Of a stretch of 64,000 nucleotides of DNA, positions 8,420 through 18,044 are shown one piece after another. Both the position numbers and the translations under genes were made by a program. Below the pieces are notes generated by a model, which was not told where the DNA came from, did not search any database, and saw only the letters and a program-made list of their open reading frames with translations. Each line of letters opens with the position of its first letter. The first letter of the stretch is position 1. Origin of the DNA: JBNKEI01 sp050288705 (lineage in GTDB: Bacteria > Myxococcota > Myxococcia > Myxococcales > UBA5297); the NCBI GenBank assembly GCA_050288705.1, contig JBNKEI010000093.1, positions 1 to 64,000 of the forward strand, read 5' to 3'.

Positions 8420-11400
8420 TTACTCGATTGTCCTGACTGCACCAGCTCTATCTATTTCCACCCGGTTCCACAACGCCCGATCAATGCGACCCAAAAATTT
8501 ACGAAATTCAGAATAATCTTCGACAGGAATTCTAGATCTGGCAATAATCACTTCACCTTCTATTTTAAGCTTATCTTCTTCAATTTTGTATTGAATTCTA
8601 TAAGAACCAAATACATTTGTTTCTTCTGTATTTTCAGGAAGCTTTTGAAATACCCATTTTTCAGAACCCGATTTTGGCGCTTGAAAAACATACTGAAACT
8701 GCTGCGTCCAGGGATAGCGCATTACTAAATCGTGCTTTCGATTGGAAAGAGGCGCATAAGTTTCCACATAGCTAGTTTTTTTACGTCCAAAAGGAAAAAA
8801 GGAGATTTTTTTTTCATTAATATCCGCATATTGCGGCACTTCCATTAAATACGTTAATTCTACATCTTTTTCGATTTGAGTAAGATCACTAACTGTTACT
8901 TCTTTAACAGCAATGCCAGGAAATACTCTGGCCCATCCTTGCTCAAAAAGTTTATTACGGGTGGATTCCACCGCATATGTTCTTCGATATTCAGGCGCTG
9001 CCAGACCAGAGACATTGGTCCTCCCTTCAATTCGCGCTCCCCCACTACTTTGCAACTCAATCTGGTATTCCGAGCGAGTACGGTTACTGCCTGGCTGGCC
9101 CTCGGGCGTTTTTCGCAGGCGACTGTTTCCATTGGGTTCTATCACCAACACCAAAGCATTACGATCTTGGTAGGGAAGCTCACTCGAACCATGTCGCTGA
9201 GCAGTTCCATCTAGCCATAAATCGTATTCGGGAATATATAGAATAGCGTGATCAAAAATTGCCAAAGAGGCTGGTTGCGGCTCGACGTGTCCCAAACGAC
9301 GCATTCTCAATAATACTAATCGCGACTCAATTCCTGCCACTTGCAACAAAGAATACATTAGAGATGCTTTGTCTTTGCAATCTCCAAATTGTCGCGCCAA
9401 TATTTTGTCTACTTTGTACGGCTTAAAACCATGAATACCAAATTCCAAACCTACATAACGAGTTTTCGACACCACAAAATCGTACACTGCGCGAATAATT
9501 TCTTTCTTGTCGTTTGGAGAAATGTTTTTGGTTATATCGCGTAAGGCTTGGCGTATTTCCGAAGTCGGGGTGAGCTGTTCTCGCACCAACCCCCAGTAAT
9601 ACTTGCCTACCGAATCCCAATCGCTATAGGTAGAAACGTGTAACAATGGCGATACTTCTGATCTTGCAGGCATTCCCGGCTCTACCACCAATTTGGGAAT
9701 ATTGTTTCCCTTCCAACGGTATATTCGTGTTCCATCTGCCAGTAACTCTTCGATTTTCTGCATTCCCAAACTAGGTTTATTGGAATAAATCTCTCGCCCT
9801 TTCGGCGCCGATAAGACATATTCAAAGTGTGCCTTAGGCATTTCGCCTTGAATAGATTCCAAATCACCAAAATAGTCAGAAAGAAGATTGTCATTGGCAA
9901 TATCATCTAAACGATAGGCCAACTCTAACACATCTCCGGGAGCAATATCAGGAAAAAAAATCTGCTGTGCTCGTGTGTCGTAATATAGTTTTACGGATTC
10001 GTCGGAAAGCGAACGCTGAGACTGGTAGTTAGTCTTTATTATCGAGCCATCTGGTTTAATAATTTGAGCCCGAATTATTTTTAAATCTTGTCGAGACGGC
10101 GCAAAATTAATCCATTGAGTTTGTACGTTTTGTACCCCACGAGATGTTTGCACTCGAACAACTTTTTGCTTGAATCGGGAAGCTAACCCATTAGAAAAAA
10201 CCCGAACTGCGGTAAAATCACCTAATACAACAGCATCTTCATTTTCTTTAGGCAAATTTTCTTGAATAAGCTTTTTTACATCAAAAGCCATTTTCTCACC
10301 AAAGCCTTCTTTTTCGGCTTTGAGCGCATTGCGTAGCTGCTTGACTTGAGAGTCTTGTGGTTTCAAATATAACGCATGATTTAATGATTCAATCGCTGCC
10401 TCACTGTTTCCTGCCCATGCTAGGGCTTTGGCTTGCTGCTGGTAAACCGGAGCCCGATCAACCGCTAATTTTATTGCCTGGGCCCAGGCTTGGTCTGTTT
10501 TCTCTGAAAAACCATTAGAAGAGGCCAACTCACCTTGACGTACCCAAGCCCAGACGTTCCAGGGATCTATACGAAGCAAGTTTTCTAATTCTTGCAACGC
10601 CGTATTTATTTGCCCCAAATCAACTAATAGTTCCACTAGAGACCGACGAGCAGCGAGATCATCGTAACGCAGAGCAATAGCAACCCGTAAATAAGCTACT
10701 GCCGTTTTTTTTAATCCCTGCCTTTTTGCCTCTCTAACCATTTTGCGAATAAACAGCGGGCGATGTTTACAAAAATGCGCTAATTCCTTAAGTTTTTTCT
10801 GAGAACTGGCACTTAGACCTACTTCATTTAACAAATCAATTTCTAATAAGGCTAGATTACAATCTTTAGGCCATTTTTCCAATGTAGGACTTAAAACAGC
10901 TAAAGCGCGAAAAAAATTGAACTCTTTCATATACATTTTTGCCAGCGCATATGAGGCTTCCAATCGGCCGGAATCAGATTCAAGTATGGCTTCCCAGTAG
11001 CGGCGACTTTCATTAAAATCAAATGGCAATGACATTTCTGCCACCATATTTTGCAATTCTGCATCTTTGGGAGAAAGTTGCAAAGCCTTTGTCGCCTGCA
11101 ATAAATGTAGTCTTTCTTGTTCATCAAATGTCCGGTAATAAGAAAGAATTTTTGCATATTCTGCTTGTGCTTTAGCATTATGAGGTAGAGCTGCTGCCCT
11201 TCTTTCGAAATAATCGGTTAAAGAAGGAACTGGTTTGGCCTTTACCAAGCCTTTAGGATAGCCGCTTAAGCTATCAGGAGCCGAATAGCGAACTCCGGAA
11301 AGAGCGTCGCCTCTTTTATTGGAAACGCGCAAATAAAAGCCATGTTTTCCCCGGTTTTGGCAAAGCTTGAGAAGCACCTGATTGCTTCCTGGGCGCAAAG

Positions 11401-12202
11401 TAACCTCTGCCTGCATCTGATCTATCCACGGTGCATGGTATTTGTCATCGTATAATACTTGCTCTCCATTTACCCACAGTCGAGTTGCTCCGGATGCCCC
11501 CAGGTGAAAAATAGCTCTCTTAAACGAGTCAGAATCTACGGTGGCCAGAGCGTAGGCTACGGTTTCTTCGCTAGGATCAAGAATTCTTCCTAAATCAACA
11601 TACCCCAATTGAAAATGATTCAAAGCAGGTAATCGACGCCAACCTATTTCGCGAGCTTTTCCCATAAACCGAGCTGAGAAATCGATTTCATTTTCTGGAG
11701 TATATGCTACATTGCACCCCCCTTTGTTTTCGTTATCAAACGGCCCGGCAATCCAAAACTGTTGAACAAATCCTAAATGCTGCATTTGTTCGCTCATCTC
11801 GGGTATGCGACCTCGACTCCTTTCAATTTTGGCCAAAAGATATCGAGAAAGTGAACGAATTTCTGCTGGTGTTGACTTATTGGTAGCAAAAAAATTGTAA
11901 AATCTAACCAAAGGTACAAGACTAGACAAATGCTCTCGCATTTCAAAAGCTCGAAGCAACCATAACGCTACGCGATGCGAATTTTTGATTTTTTTGGCCT
12001 GCTTTTGAATTTCTTCAATTTGTAGAGTGTATCGATCTTTTTCCGCTTTCTCGGCGTCTATTTCTAATAAATCAGAATCACGGTTGGGTAGTTCTTCTAG
12101 GAAAGAAACAACCTCGGTAGCTGCCCAGGAAGAAGCACCTGATATGCAAAGCATGGTCGCTACAAGCAACCAAGCCCAATACCGCCTATTACTCGGTATC
12201 AT
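8420..12202 (-). CDS. Exported TPR protein with DUF3857 and transglutaminase-like domains
   Basis: A 1260-residue protein with an N-terminal signal peptide (hydrophobic WAWLLVATMLCISGASSWA, cleavage near residue 28). Residues 30-620 are mostly helical, with TPR-like repeats around 330-620 and a beta-rich insert near 140-310. A DUF3857-type beta domain spans about 640-830 and a transglutaminase-like cysteine protease fold about 870-1010. The catalytic triad is readable: Cys in RQFGDCKDKASL (about 940), His in FDHAILYI (about 984) and Asp in LWLDGTA (about 993). Proteins pairing DUF3857 with a transglutaminase core are common in Bacteroidetes and deltaproteobacteria; their substrates are not established. 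It overlaps the upstream TolB-like lipoprotein gene by ATGA (12199-12202), so the two are translationally coupled. Confidence 0.85.
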   Translation of the reverse strand: MIPSNRRYWAWLLVATMLCISGASSWAATEVVSFLEELPNRDSDLLEIDAEKAEKDRYTLQIEEIQKQAKKIKNSHRVALWLLRAFEMREHLSSLVPLVRFYNFFATNKSTPAEIRSLSRYLLAKIERSRGRIPEMSEQMQHLGFVQQFWIAGPFDNENKGGCNVAYTPENEIDFSARFMGKAREIGWRRLPALNHFQLGYVDLGRILDPSEETVAYALATVDSDSFKRAIFHLGASGATRLWVNGEQVLYDDKYHAPWIDQMQAEVTLRPGSNQVLLKLCQNRGKHGFYLRVSNKRGDALSGVRYSAPDSLSGYPKGLVKAKPVPSLTDYFERRAAALPHNAKAQAEYAKILSYYRTFDEQERLHLLQATKALQLSPKDAELQNMVAEMSLPFDFNESRRYWEAILESDSGRLEASYALAKMYMKEFNFFRALAVLSPTLEKWPKDCNLALLEIDLLNEVGLSASSQKKLKELAHFCKHRPLFIRKMVREAKRQGLKKTAVAYLRVAIALRYDDLAARRSLVELLVDLGQINTALQELENLLRIDPWNVWAWVRQGELASSNGFSEKTDQAWAQAIKLAVDRAPVYQQQAKALAWAGNSEAAIESLNHALYLKPQDSQVKQLRNALKAEKEGFGEKMAFDVKKLIQENLPKENEDAVVLGDFTAVRVFSNGLASRFKQKVVRVQTSRGVQNVQTQWINFAPSRQDLKIIRAQIIKPDGSIIKTNYQSQRSLSDESVKLYYDTRAQQIFFPDIAPGDVLELAYRLDDIANDNLLSDYFGDLESIQGEMPKAHFEYVLSAPKGREIYSNKPSLGMQKIEELLADGTRIYRWKGNNIPKLVVEPGMPARSEVSPLLHVSTYSDWDSVGKYYWGLVREQLTPTSEIRQALRDITKNISPNDKKEIIRAVYDFVVSKTRYVGLEFGIHGFKPYKVDKILARQFGDCKDKASLMYSLLQVAGIESRLVLLRMRRLGHVEPQPASLAIFDHAILYIPEYDLWLDGTAQRHGSSELPYQDRNALVLVIEPNGNSRLRKTPEGQPGSNRTRSEYQIELQSSGGARIEGRTNVSGLAAPEYRRTYAVESTRNKLFEQGWARVFPGIAVKEVTVSDLTQIEKDVELTYLMEVPQYADINEKKISFFPFGRKKTSYVETYAPLSNRKHDLVMRYPWTQQFQYVFQAPKSGSEKWVFQKLPENTEETNVFGSYRIQYKIEEDKLKIEGEVIIARSRIPVEDYSEFRKFLGRIDRALWNRVEIDRAGAVRTIE

Positions 12203-13095
12203 TGTAAGCCACCGTAACTTGCCTGATCTGCTCCGGGAACTACAAGTATAGCATCCGACCCCAATTCTTTTTCGTATACATTAAAAATTCCTCCGTCACT
12301 GGAAACAAATCCCAAACGATTATTGGTAACCCAAGTAGGAAAGCGTTCTTCGTTGGCTAATGAAGCAATGGCCTCAGGCATACCGCCCCCCGCCGATACC
12401 ACATAAATCCGCGGTCTTTCTCCGTCTTCCTTGGCTTCAAAAGCTATTTTTTTTCCGTCAGGAGAAACCACTGCTCTTCCAGAAAGCTGGCCCGAGATCT
12501 TTACTGACAAGGTATCACGCACTCCTGAATTCAGCGTCACCTTCACCAAATCAATAAAATCCCAACTAGATCCAGTAATTGCCATTAAGTATTGACCACC
12601 AGAATAAAAAGTTGGCCAATTATCGTATTCCGAATTTTGAACCTGCTTTTCACCGCTGCCATCGGAATTAATCACCATAAGCACTGCATTAGATGAATAT
12701 TTGGAAACAAAAACAACCTGGGAGCCATTTCCATTTAACGCAGGTTGCATTACTTGTCGCTCGGAAGAAGCCGCCACTAGCTCGCTATCACCACCTCCAC
12801 CGGAGCTTATTTTACGCAAGCTGGTCAATCCCCGGTCTTCATGCACGTAAACAATGGTACTACCATCTGCCGACAGGGCAGGTTCCCGATTAGACCCACT
12901 AAAGGTTAACTGCTTGGCTATCTCATAATTCGATTGGTCGGCTACAAATATGTCTTGATCACGCACAAAAACATATCCTGACGAAAAAACTATCCTATCT
13001 CCATCTCCGGGACCACCGGTATCAATATCACCACCGCAACCAAGTGCTGTTCCCAATATTGTCCATAAAGAGATAGTTACTACCCGCTTATTCAT
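12199..13095 (-). CDS. TolB-like beta-propeller lipoprotein
   Basis: A 298-residue protein with a short hydrophobic N-terminus ending in LGTALGCGGD, a slightly non-canonical lipobox, so it is probably a lipoprotein. The rest consists of repeated blades of the TolB/PD40 type: SNREPALSADGSTIVYV, MQPALNGNGSQVVFVS, GRAVVSPDGKKIAFEA and RFPTWVTNNRLGFVSSDGG each carry the P-x-(W/L/V)-S-x-D/N-G pattern. Such propellers serve as periplasmic binding scaffolds. It is the first gene of a two-gene unit with the transglutaminase/TPR protein, and the ATGA overlap suggests the two products act together in the periplasm. True TolB belongs to the Tol-Pal system, but no tol or pal genes are nearby, so I do not use that name. 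Confidence 0.8.
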   Translation of the reverse strand: MNKRVVTISLWTILGTALGCGGDIDTGGPGDGDRIVFSSGYVFVRDQDIFVADQSNYEIAKQLTFSGSNREPALSADGSTIVYVHEDRGLTSLRKISSGGGGDSELVAASSERQVMQPALNGNGSQVVFVSKYSSNAVLMVINSDGSGEKQVQNSEYDNWPTFYSGGQYLMAITGSSWDFIDLVKVTLNSGVRDTLSVKISGQLSGRAVVSPDGKKIAFEAKEDGERPRIYVVSAGGGMPEAIASLANEERFPTWVTNNRLGFVSSDGGIFNVYEKELGSDAILVVPGADQASYGGLQ

Positions 13096-13182
13096 TACTT
13101 GCCTCGGACGTAAATAGGGTTTTCTACAGCCTACGATTTTCGTTCAGAAATTCCAAATTAAGCTAGAAAACGCCACAAATGC

Positions 13183-14055
13183 TTATACCGATAGAGACAT
13201 ACCGTGCCTTACTATTTGCATGGCGATATCAGTTTGGGTAACGCTTTCTAATCCTTCAAATCCTGGGCTGGAATTGACTTCTACTACCATAGGGCCACCG
13301 TTCGCATCAAAAAGATCCACTCCGGCAATTTCTAGACCTAAAGTGCGACTGGCCTGAATGGCGGCCTTTTCTTGGGCGTCAGAAAGGACAATAGGGCTCC
13401 CTTGGGCACCCCGATGAATATTGGAGCGGAATTCGCCCTCTTTTGCTTGTCGTACCATAGCAGCGGCTACTCGCTCGCCCACTACCAAAGCGCGAATGTC
13501 TCTGCCTCGCGATTCTTGGATAAACTGCTGAAGCAAAATGTCGTGACCTAAATCCCAGAAAGTATTAAGAAGAGCCTCTACTTCTTTCAAGGTAGTGGCA
13601 ATCATTACCCCTACTCCCTGAGTTCCTTGAACAAATTTAACAATAGCCGGCAGCCCTCCTACCTGTTCAATAAGCATAGGAACGCTGGCTCGGTGATGCG
13701 CAAGAAGCGTTTTGGGTACAGCAATTCCTGCCTGGGCTAAAAGCTGAAGACAACGTAATTTGTCGCGGCTTCTGGCAATAGACGCAGCGCTATTTACTAC
13801 TGGCACCTGCATCCATTCGAATTGAGTTACTACTGCCAATCCAAAGGCAGTTATCGATGCACCAATTCTAGGCAAAAGAACATGGGGAACAGGAACCAGT
13901 TCGCCGCCAAACCAAACTTGAGGTTGTCCTTTCTCTACTACCAAATGGCATTTTAGGGTATCGAGGACAAATGGCCGATGGCCTAGTTTTTTGGCGGCTT
14001 CCAGTAAGCGGCGGGTAGAGTATAATGATTTCCTTCGTGAAAGTATACACAGCAT
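13183..14055 (-). CDS. rimK: RimK-like ATP-grasp ligase
   Basis: An ATP-grasp enzyme of the RimK type, which in E. coli adds glutamates to the C-terminus of ribosomal protein S6; relatives make other amino-acid ligations. The N-terminus MLCILSRRKSLYSTRRLLEA matches the RimK start (ILSRxxxLYSxxRL), hence the choice of ATG 14055 and a 290-residue protein. An upstream ATG at 14106 would add 17 basic residues. Further family segments are LPRIGASITAFGLAVVTQFE, ARSRDKLRCLQLL, VKFVQGTQGVGV (phosphate loop), RDIRALVVGERVAAAM, EFRSNIHRGA and VVEVNSSPGFEG (metal-binding Glu and Asn). No rpsF is nearby, so the in vivo substrate is open. Confidence 0.88.
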   Translation of the reverse strand: MLCILSRRKSLYSTRRLLEAAKKLGHRPFVLDTLKCHLVVEKGQPQVWFGGELVPVPHVLLPRIGASITAFGLAVVTQFEWMQVPVVNSAASIARSRDKLRCLQLLAQAGIAVPKTLLAHHRASVPMLIEQVGGLPAIVKFVQGTQGVGVMIATTLKEVEALLNTFWDLGHDILLQQFIQESRGRDIRALVVGERVAAAMVRQAKEGEFRSNIHRGAQGSPIVLSDAQEKAAIQASRTLGLEIAGVDLFDANGGPMVVEVNSSPGFEGLESVTQTDIAMQIVRHGMSLSV

Positions 14056-14308
14056 CTTGGATGCCGTCTTTCGGCGACTAGTGGAGACTTTGGGGGTGGC
14101 GCGCATAGATAGTAAGAGACTAGGACGAAGACTTAGCGAACATCAAGCGCCAATTTACTAGCCGTGCAAAATTAGGCCAGCATGGGGACGATTCTGCACA
14201 AACACCAGCAAGTCTTCTCTTGCATCTTACAAGGTTTTGTTCGAATCTTTACTAGGTGGTTTACTACGCGTTCTTTATACTTCTGGAAGAACCACCAAAA
14301 GGAAGATA

Positions 14309-16060
14309 TTGGCTTGGTCGTCTGGCAATAGACTTGGTAAATATGAAATTGTGGAACGGCTTGCCGCTGGCGGAATGGCAGAAGTCTACCTCGCGAAAGT
14401 TATTGGCTTAGCAGGATTTTCTAGACCGATCGCTATCAAACGAATACTGCCTCATCTCATGGACGAGCCTGGTTTTCGCGAGATGTTTTTGCAGGAAGCA
14501 GCTATTGCTGCGCGCTTGAACCATCCTCACGTTGTGCAGGTTCTTGATTTTGCCGAAGAAGCAGGTGAGCTCTATTTAGCAATGGAGTTCGTACACGGAG
14601 TGAGCCTGAAATGCTTGCATTCCTACTCTCTGGAAAAGCATTCGGCAGAACGAAATCCTGCCCTGCTTATTCATCCATTGCTTGCCGCTCACATTTGCCG
14701 TTGTATTGCGCAAGCCCTGGACCACGCTTGGACAGCAACTGATGAACAAGGAAACGCCCTCCACTTGATTCACCGCGATGTAAGCCCTCACAATATCTTG
14801 CTTTCTTATCAGGGAGGTGCAAAGCTGGCCGATTTTGGTATTGCCAAACCTGCACACGAGAATACCAGCGTAGGTACTGTCAAAGGCAAGCTGCGTTATA
14901 TGTCTCCTGAGCAGATGATGGGCGATCCACTGGATGCGCGCACTGATGTTTATTCGCTTGGAATCGTTCTTTATGAAACCGCCTTGAATTTACAGAACCC
15001 ACTTTTCGACGGGGGAAGCCAGGAATCAGTGCTCTATGCGATTCAGTCTCGAAAAGTAGCACCTCCAGTTAGAGTGCAACCAGGTTTTCCGCAGCAACTT
15101 TCTGCAGTAATTATGCAATCGCTAGAGCGCGATCCCAAAAAACGATTCGCTTCGGCCGCAGAATTTGCAGACGCTCTAGGAAAATGCATTCATCGAGAAG
15201 CTACTGGCCCTGAAGATTATGATTTGCCCGCATTTATGCGTCGTTTGTATGGAGATATCCCTTCTATCGGAGAACTAATTGCCTCCTTGGGCTCTCGCTC
15301 TTCTTTTCAGTCTTTGCCTGCTTTACCGGCTACAGAAGCGCTACCTTGCAAAGAAAATGCAATTTTAAACAAAAGCAATGCAGGCAATGGTTCTAATATT
15401 ACCAATACTTTGCCGTTGGAATCAATCAACCACCAGCATGCTTCTCCATTTTTAAAAAGAAAACTTTTGACCATTATTTTGGTAATCACCTTAACGATTT
15501 TGTCAGGAACGCTAATAGCTATTTTAGTTATTAATTGGAAAACCAAAACCGCCGATGCTGGTTTTGACCTACCCAAGCCAACTATTTCTACACCTTCTCA
15601 GAAGCCATCACCATCGGTACAGCCGGTAATATCACCATCAATACCGCCTTCATCAATTAGCGCTACTAGTACCACCCTACCTTCCAATCCATCTCCCTCT
15701 GAGCAGCAACCTTCCGCCATAGTTAACAAAAATTCCCACATTAATAATACAACCACCGAAACAGCTTCTACCGATAACAATAAAATTAGCACTAATCATG
15801 TTAGTCAACCAACCAATAAGATTAGAACGAAATTAAAGACCGGAATTCTCAAAATCGATCTTCGTCCGCGCGGTTGGGGAATCATTTCCATTGATCGAGA
15901 ACCATTTCGACAAGTAGAAATACCTTACTGGGAAAAAAAGCTAACCACAGGAAAACATGTTATACATTACCAAACAAGCACTGGAGAAAGAAAAAAAACA
16001 ACCATTAGGATATATGACGGACGTAAAACCACTGTTCAGCTAGGCAAATTATTACAATAA
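14309..16060 (+). CDS. Membrane-anchored Ser/Thr protein kinase
   Basis: A Hanks-type kinase with a complete catalytic core: Gly loop AAGGMAEVYLAK, ATP-binding Lys at about 44 (IAIKRI), catalytic loop HRDVSPHN at 155-162, DFG at 175-177 and SPEQ. The HRDVSPxN form is typical of Myxococcota kinases. A Ser/Thr/Asn-rich linker follows, then one transmembrane helix at about 386-409, a second Pro/Ser/Thr-rich linker (about 420-510), and a C-terminal beta domain resembling a PEGA sandwich, presumably periplasmic. I chose TTG 14309 because AAGGAAG lies just upstream and it gives a short normal kinase N-terminus. An in-frame TTG at 14237 would add 24 residues. The gene converges on 16074-16763 with a 13-nt gap. 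Signal and target are unknown. Confidence 0.9.
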   Translation: MAWSSGNRLGKYEIVERLAAGGMAEVYLAKVIGLAGFSRPIAIKRILPHLMDEPGFREMFLQEAAIAARLNHPHVVQVLDFAEEAGELYLAMEFVHGVSLKCLHSYSLEKHSAERNPALLIHPLLAAHICRCIAQALDHAWTATDEQGNALHLIHRDVSPHNILLSYQGGAKLADFGIAKPAHENTSVGTVKGKLRYMSPEQMMGDPLDARTDVYSLGIVLYETALNLQNPLFDGGSQESVLYAIQSRKVAPPVRVQPGFPQQLSAVIMQSLERDPKKRFASAAEFADALGKCIHREATGPEDYDLPAFMRRLYGDIPSIGELIASLGSRSSFQSLPALPATEALPCKENAILNKSNAGNGSNITNTLPLESINHQHASPFLKRKLLTIILVITLTILSGTLIAILVINWKTKTADAGFDLPKPTISTPSQKPSPSVQPVISPSIPPSSISATSTTLPSNPSPSEQQPSAIVNKNSHINNTTTETASTDNNKISTNHVSQPTNKIRTKLKTGILKIDLRPRGWGIISIDREPFRQVEIPYWEKKLTTGKHVIHYQTSTGERKKTTIRIYDGRKTTVQLGKLLQ

Positions 16061-16073
16061 TTAAGAATTTGCT

Positions 16074-16763
16074 TTATCCCGAAATCTCGCGATGACGGAC
16101 TAACTGGTCAAAGTAGCCAAAAATTAGAAAATCAAGATCACGGGGCAGATTAAGATCGGCATCAATTTCTTTAACCAAGCTTTTACGAAACGCCTGAAGC
16201 AAACCAATGGTTGCATTCCGTATATCAATCGCTAGTTCACGTTCGTTTTCAAAAAGCGAAAAGTCCTTATTTTCGCTCATCAAATCAAAAGAATCTAATC
16301 CCTGTTTCCAAAAATTACTTCCCAACGCATCAGCCGTTGGCATGGAAGAGCCTTCCTGATTAAAAGGCGATTTCCAACAAGCCGCCCATTCTTCAGCTTT
16401 CTGCCATTTACCCACCAAATAGACCTGCGATGCAGATTGTGCGTATATTGCCGGCAAATCAGGTAACAATGAGTTGCGCACCCGCCGCACTGCCGAGAAG
16501 ACCACTGGATCGATCCCTGGCTGCGTATCGTACGTTTCGCACTGCAAAAAGAACGCCGCCGTTTCGTCACTATCTAAATCAAGGTTAGTCCGCGACTCAC
16601 GCTCACAGGCAAGCTTAGGAGGCAAGGAATCAATTGCCAAGCACTGATTGCTCAACAAAGGCCCATACAGCCTTCCAGACAGGCAGGAAAACACTCTGTC
16701 ATGGCGATTTTCCAGAAGTTCTTTCAAGCCGAGCCGTAGATCAGCGAGGGATAGCCGCTTCAT
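16074..16763 (-). CDS. Hypothetical protein, 229 residues
   Basis: I do not recognise a family. The predicted protein is soluble and acidic, with no signal peptide or transmembrane segment, and looks mostly helical. The ends resemble regular helices: SLADLRLGLKELLENR at the start, and IDIRNATIGLLQAFRKSLV and PRDLDFLIFGYFDQLV at the end. It begins with an ATG at 16763 preceded by a weak AGG. It is convergent with the kinase gene. About 200 nt without coding content (16764-16963) separate it from the next gene on the same strand. Length, plausible start and protein-like composition support a real gene. Confidence 0.6.
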   Translation of the reverse strand: MKRLSLADLRLGLKELLENRHDRVFSCLSGRLYGPLLSNQCLAIDSLPPKLACERESRTNLDLDSDETAAFFLQCETYDTQPGIDPVVFSAVRRVRNSLLPDLPAIYAQSASQVYLVGKWQKAEEWAACWKSPFNQEGSSMPTADALGSNFWKQGLDSFDLMSENKDFSLFENERELAIDIRNATIGLLQAFRKSLVKEIDADLNLPRDLDFLIFGYFDQLVRHREISG

Positions 16764-16963
16764 GACCTAATCATAATTAAATGCCCGACATTTATGCGAG
16801 TGGCTAAAACAACATGGAACGGCAATGGAAAGAACCTATCATGTTAATAGGTGGGCTAATGAAAGCAGAAGGTACGTAAATACAAGTAGAGTCTGATAGA
16901 ACAGAGCTATTCAGGTCCTCTCAGCAAGGTTAAGAGCCAAGAAAATCGGCTCTCCAGGCCCAA

Positions 16964-17965
16964 TTATTTATGTGAGAGCGATAATTCCTCCCAGCATTGC
17001 TGGGAAATCAACCCTTGCGCAACCGCATCGTTGGCCACTTCCGCAACAGACTGGAACACTAATTGACTATCCCATCGGACAGAATCTTTTGGTTCAGGAG
17101 TTACTAGGCGAATATAGGTTCGAATAACTCTGCCCGGAGCCATAGACGAAGCTTGGGCATATATTTCCGGGTCTTGTTCGCCACTGTCGCCAATAAAAAC
17201 AAATCTATTATGAGGAAAGTCTTTAAGTAATGCGGAAAGCTGCTTTTTCTTAAATCGTCCGGTATTATGCACCATTGATTCAATTGGGCGCAGCATTATT
17301 CCATCGACTGGAAATTCATTGTATCGAAAAAAACGGTGAATTCGCCCAAAAAATTGCCGAGGCGATCCTGACAAATAAAATATTACTGCTCTCTTCCCAC
17401 TTCCCCTCTGAAAGCAACGCAGTAATTGCGCCATTCCTGGTACTGCTTGATGAGTTTTCTCAGTGGAAAAAAAGGCGGTGCTCAGCATCTTTCGCAGGCT
17501 GGTTACATGAGTAACGGCCACGGTGTCATCAAAGTCGCTAACCAAAATAGTTTGGTTCCCAGCAACCACTAATACCGAGCCCTCCGCGCTAACTTTCCCG
17601 GGAACTTCCACTACTACTGAATGATATTGAGGACGAAGCGGCTTCTTGACTTTCCATTCTATCGCGAAAAAACCTTCTTCATCAGCTTTGGCTTGGCGGG
17701 TAATTCCTCCAATGGTCACTAGCAAAGGAGCATTTTTCCACTCCCGATTACTAAAGAGCCAACCAATATTTTGAAACAAGGGGGATTGCCGGCGATCCTG
17801 CTGGGATACATCTGCGAAAACTCGACCACGTATTACCAGATGCCGAGAATTTCCGATTGATGGAAAAATCTGAATTTCTGGAACCAATGTCTCTCCTGCC
17901 CAAGCATATACTGAAAACAAACTTGGTATAAAACCAAATGCAATGCTTAATAGATACAATCGCAA
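16964..17965 (-). CDS. Exported DUF2183 (App1-like) phosphatase
   Basis: The core has the DUF2183/App1 haloacid-dehalogenase features: SDFDDTVAVTHV near residue 142 (the DxDDT nucleophile motif), YLSGSPRQFF, and FIGDSGEQDPEIY near the end (acidic motif). Yeast App1 is a Mg-dependent phosphatidate phosphatase, so lipid dephosphorylation is plausible, but bacterial members are uncharacterised. I placed the start at TTG 17965, which follows GAGGAAAA and gives a clean signal peptide (RLYLLSIAFGFIPSLFSVYAWA). The first ATG at 18115 adds 50 residues and overlaps the upstream CDF gene by 71 nt. It probably forms an operon with that gene. Confidence 0.8.
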   Translation of the reverse strand: MRLYLLSIAFGFIPSLFSVYAWAGETLVPEIQIFPSIGNSRHLVIRGRVFADVSQQDRRQSPLFQNIGWLFSNREWKNAPLLVTIGGITRQAKADEEGFFAIEWKVKKPLRPQYHSVVVEVPGKVSAEGSVLVVAGNQTILVSDFDDTVAVTHVTSLRKMLSTAFFSTEKTHQAVPGMAQLLRCFQRGSGKRAVIFYLSGSPRQFFGRIHRFFRYNEFPVDGIMLRPIESMVHNTGRFKKKQLSALLKDFPHNRFVFIGDSGEQDPEIYAQASSMAPGRVIRTYIRLVTPEPKDSVRWDSQLVFQSVAEVANDAVAQGLISQQCWEELSLSHK

Positions 17966-18044
17966 ACCAATTTTCCTCGGGCTATCAAAGAACGCCTTCG
18001 CTCTATTCGAATTTTGCCGGCATGATTCAAAATAACCAGTCAGA

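Noticed and set aside
14237..14308. 24-residue N-terminal extension of the first kinase
   Set aside because: The TTG at 14309 has a better ribosome binding site and yields the usual kinase N-terminus.
17110..17130. tRNA T-arm-like GGTTCGAAT
   Set aside because: Lies inside the DUF2183 coding sequence and lacks a matching acceptor stem, D-arm and anticodon arm.
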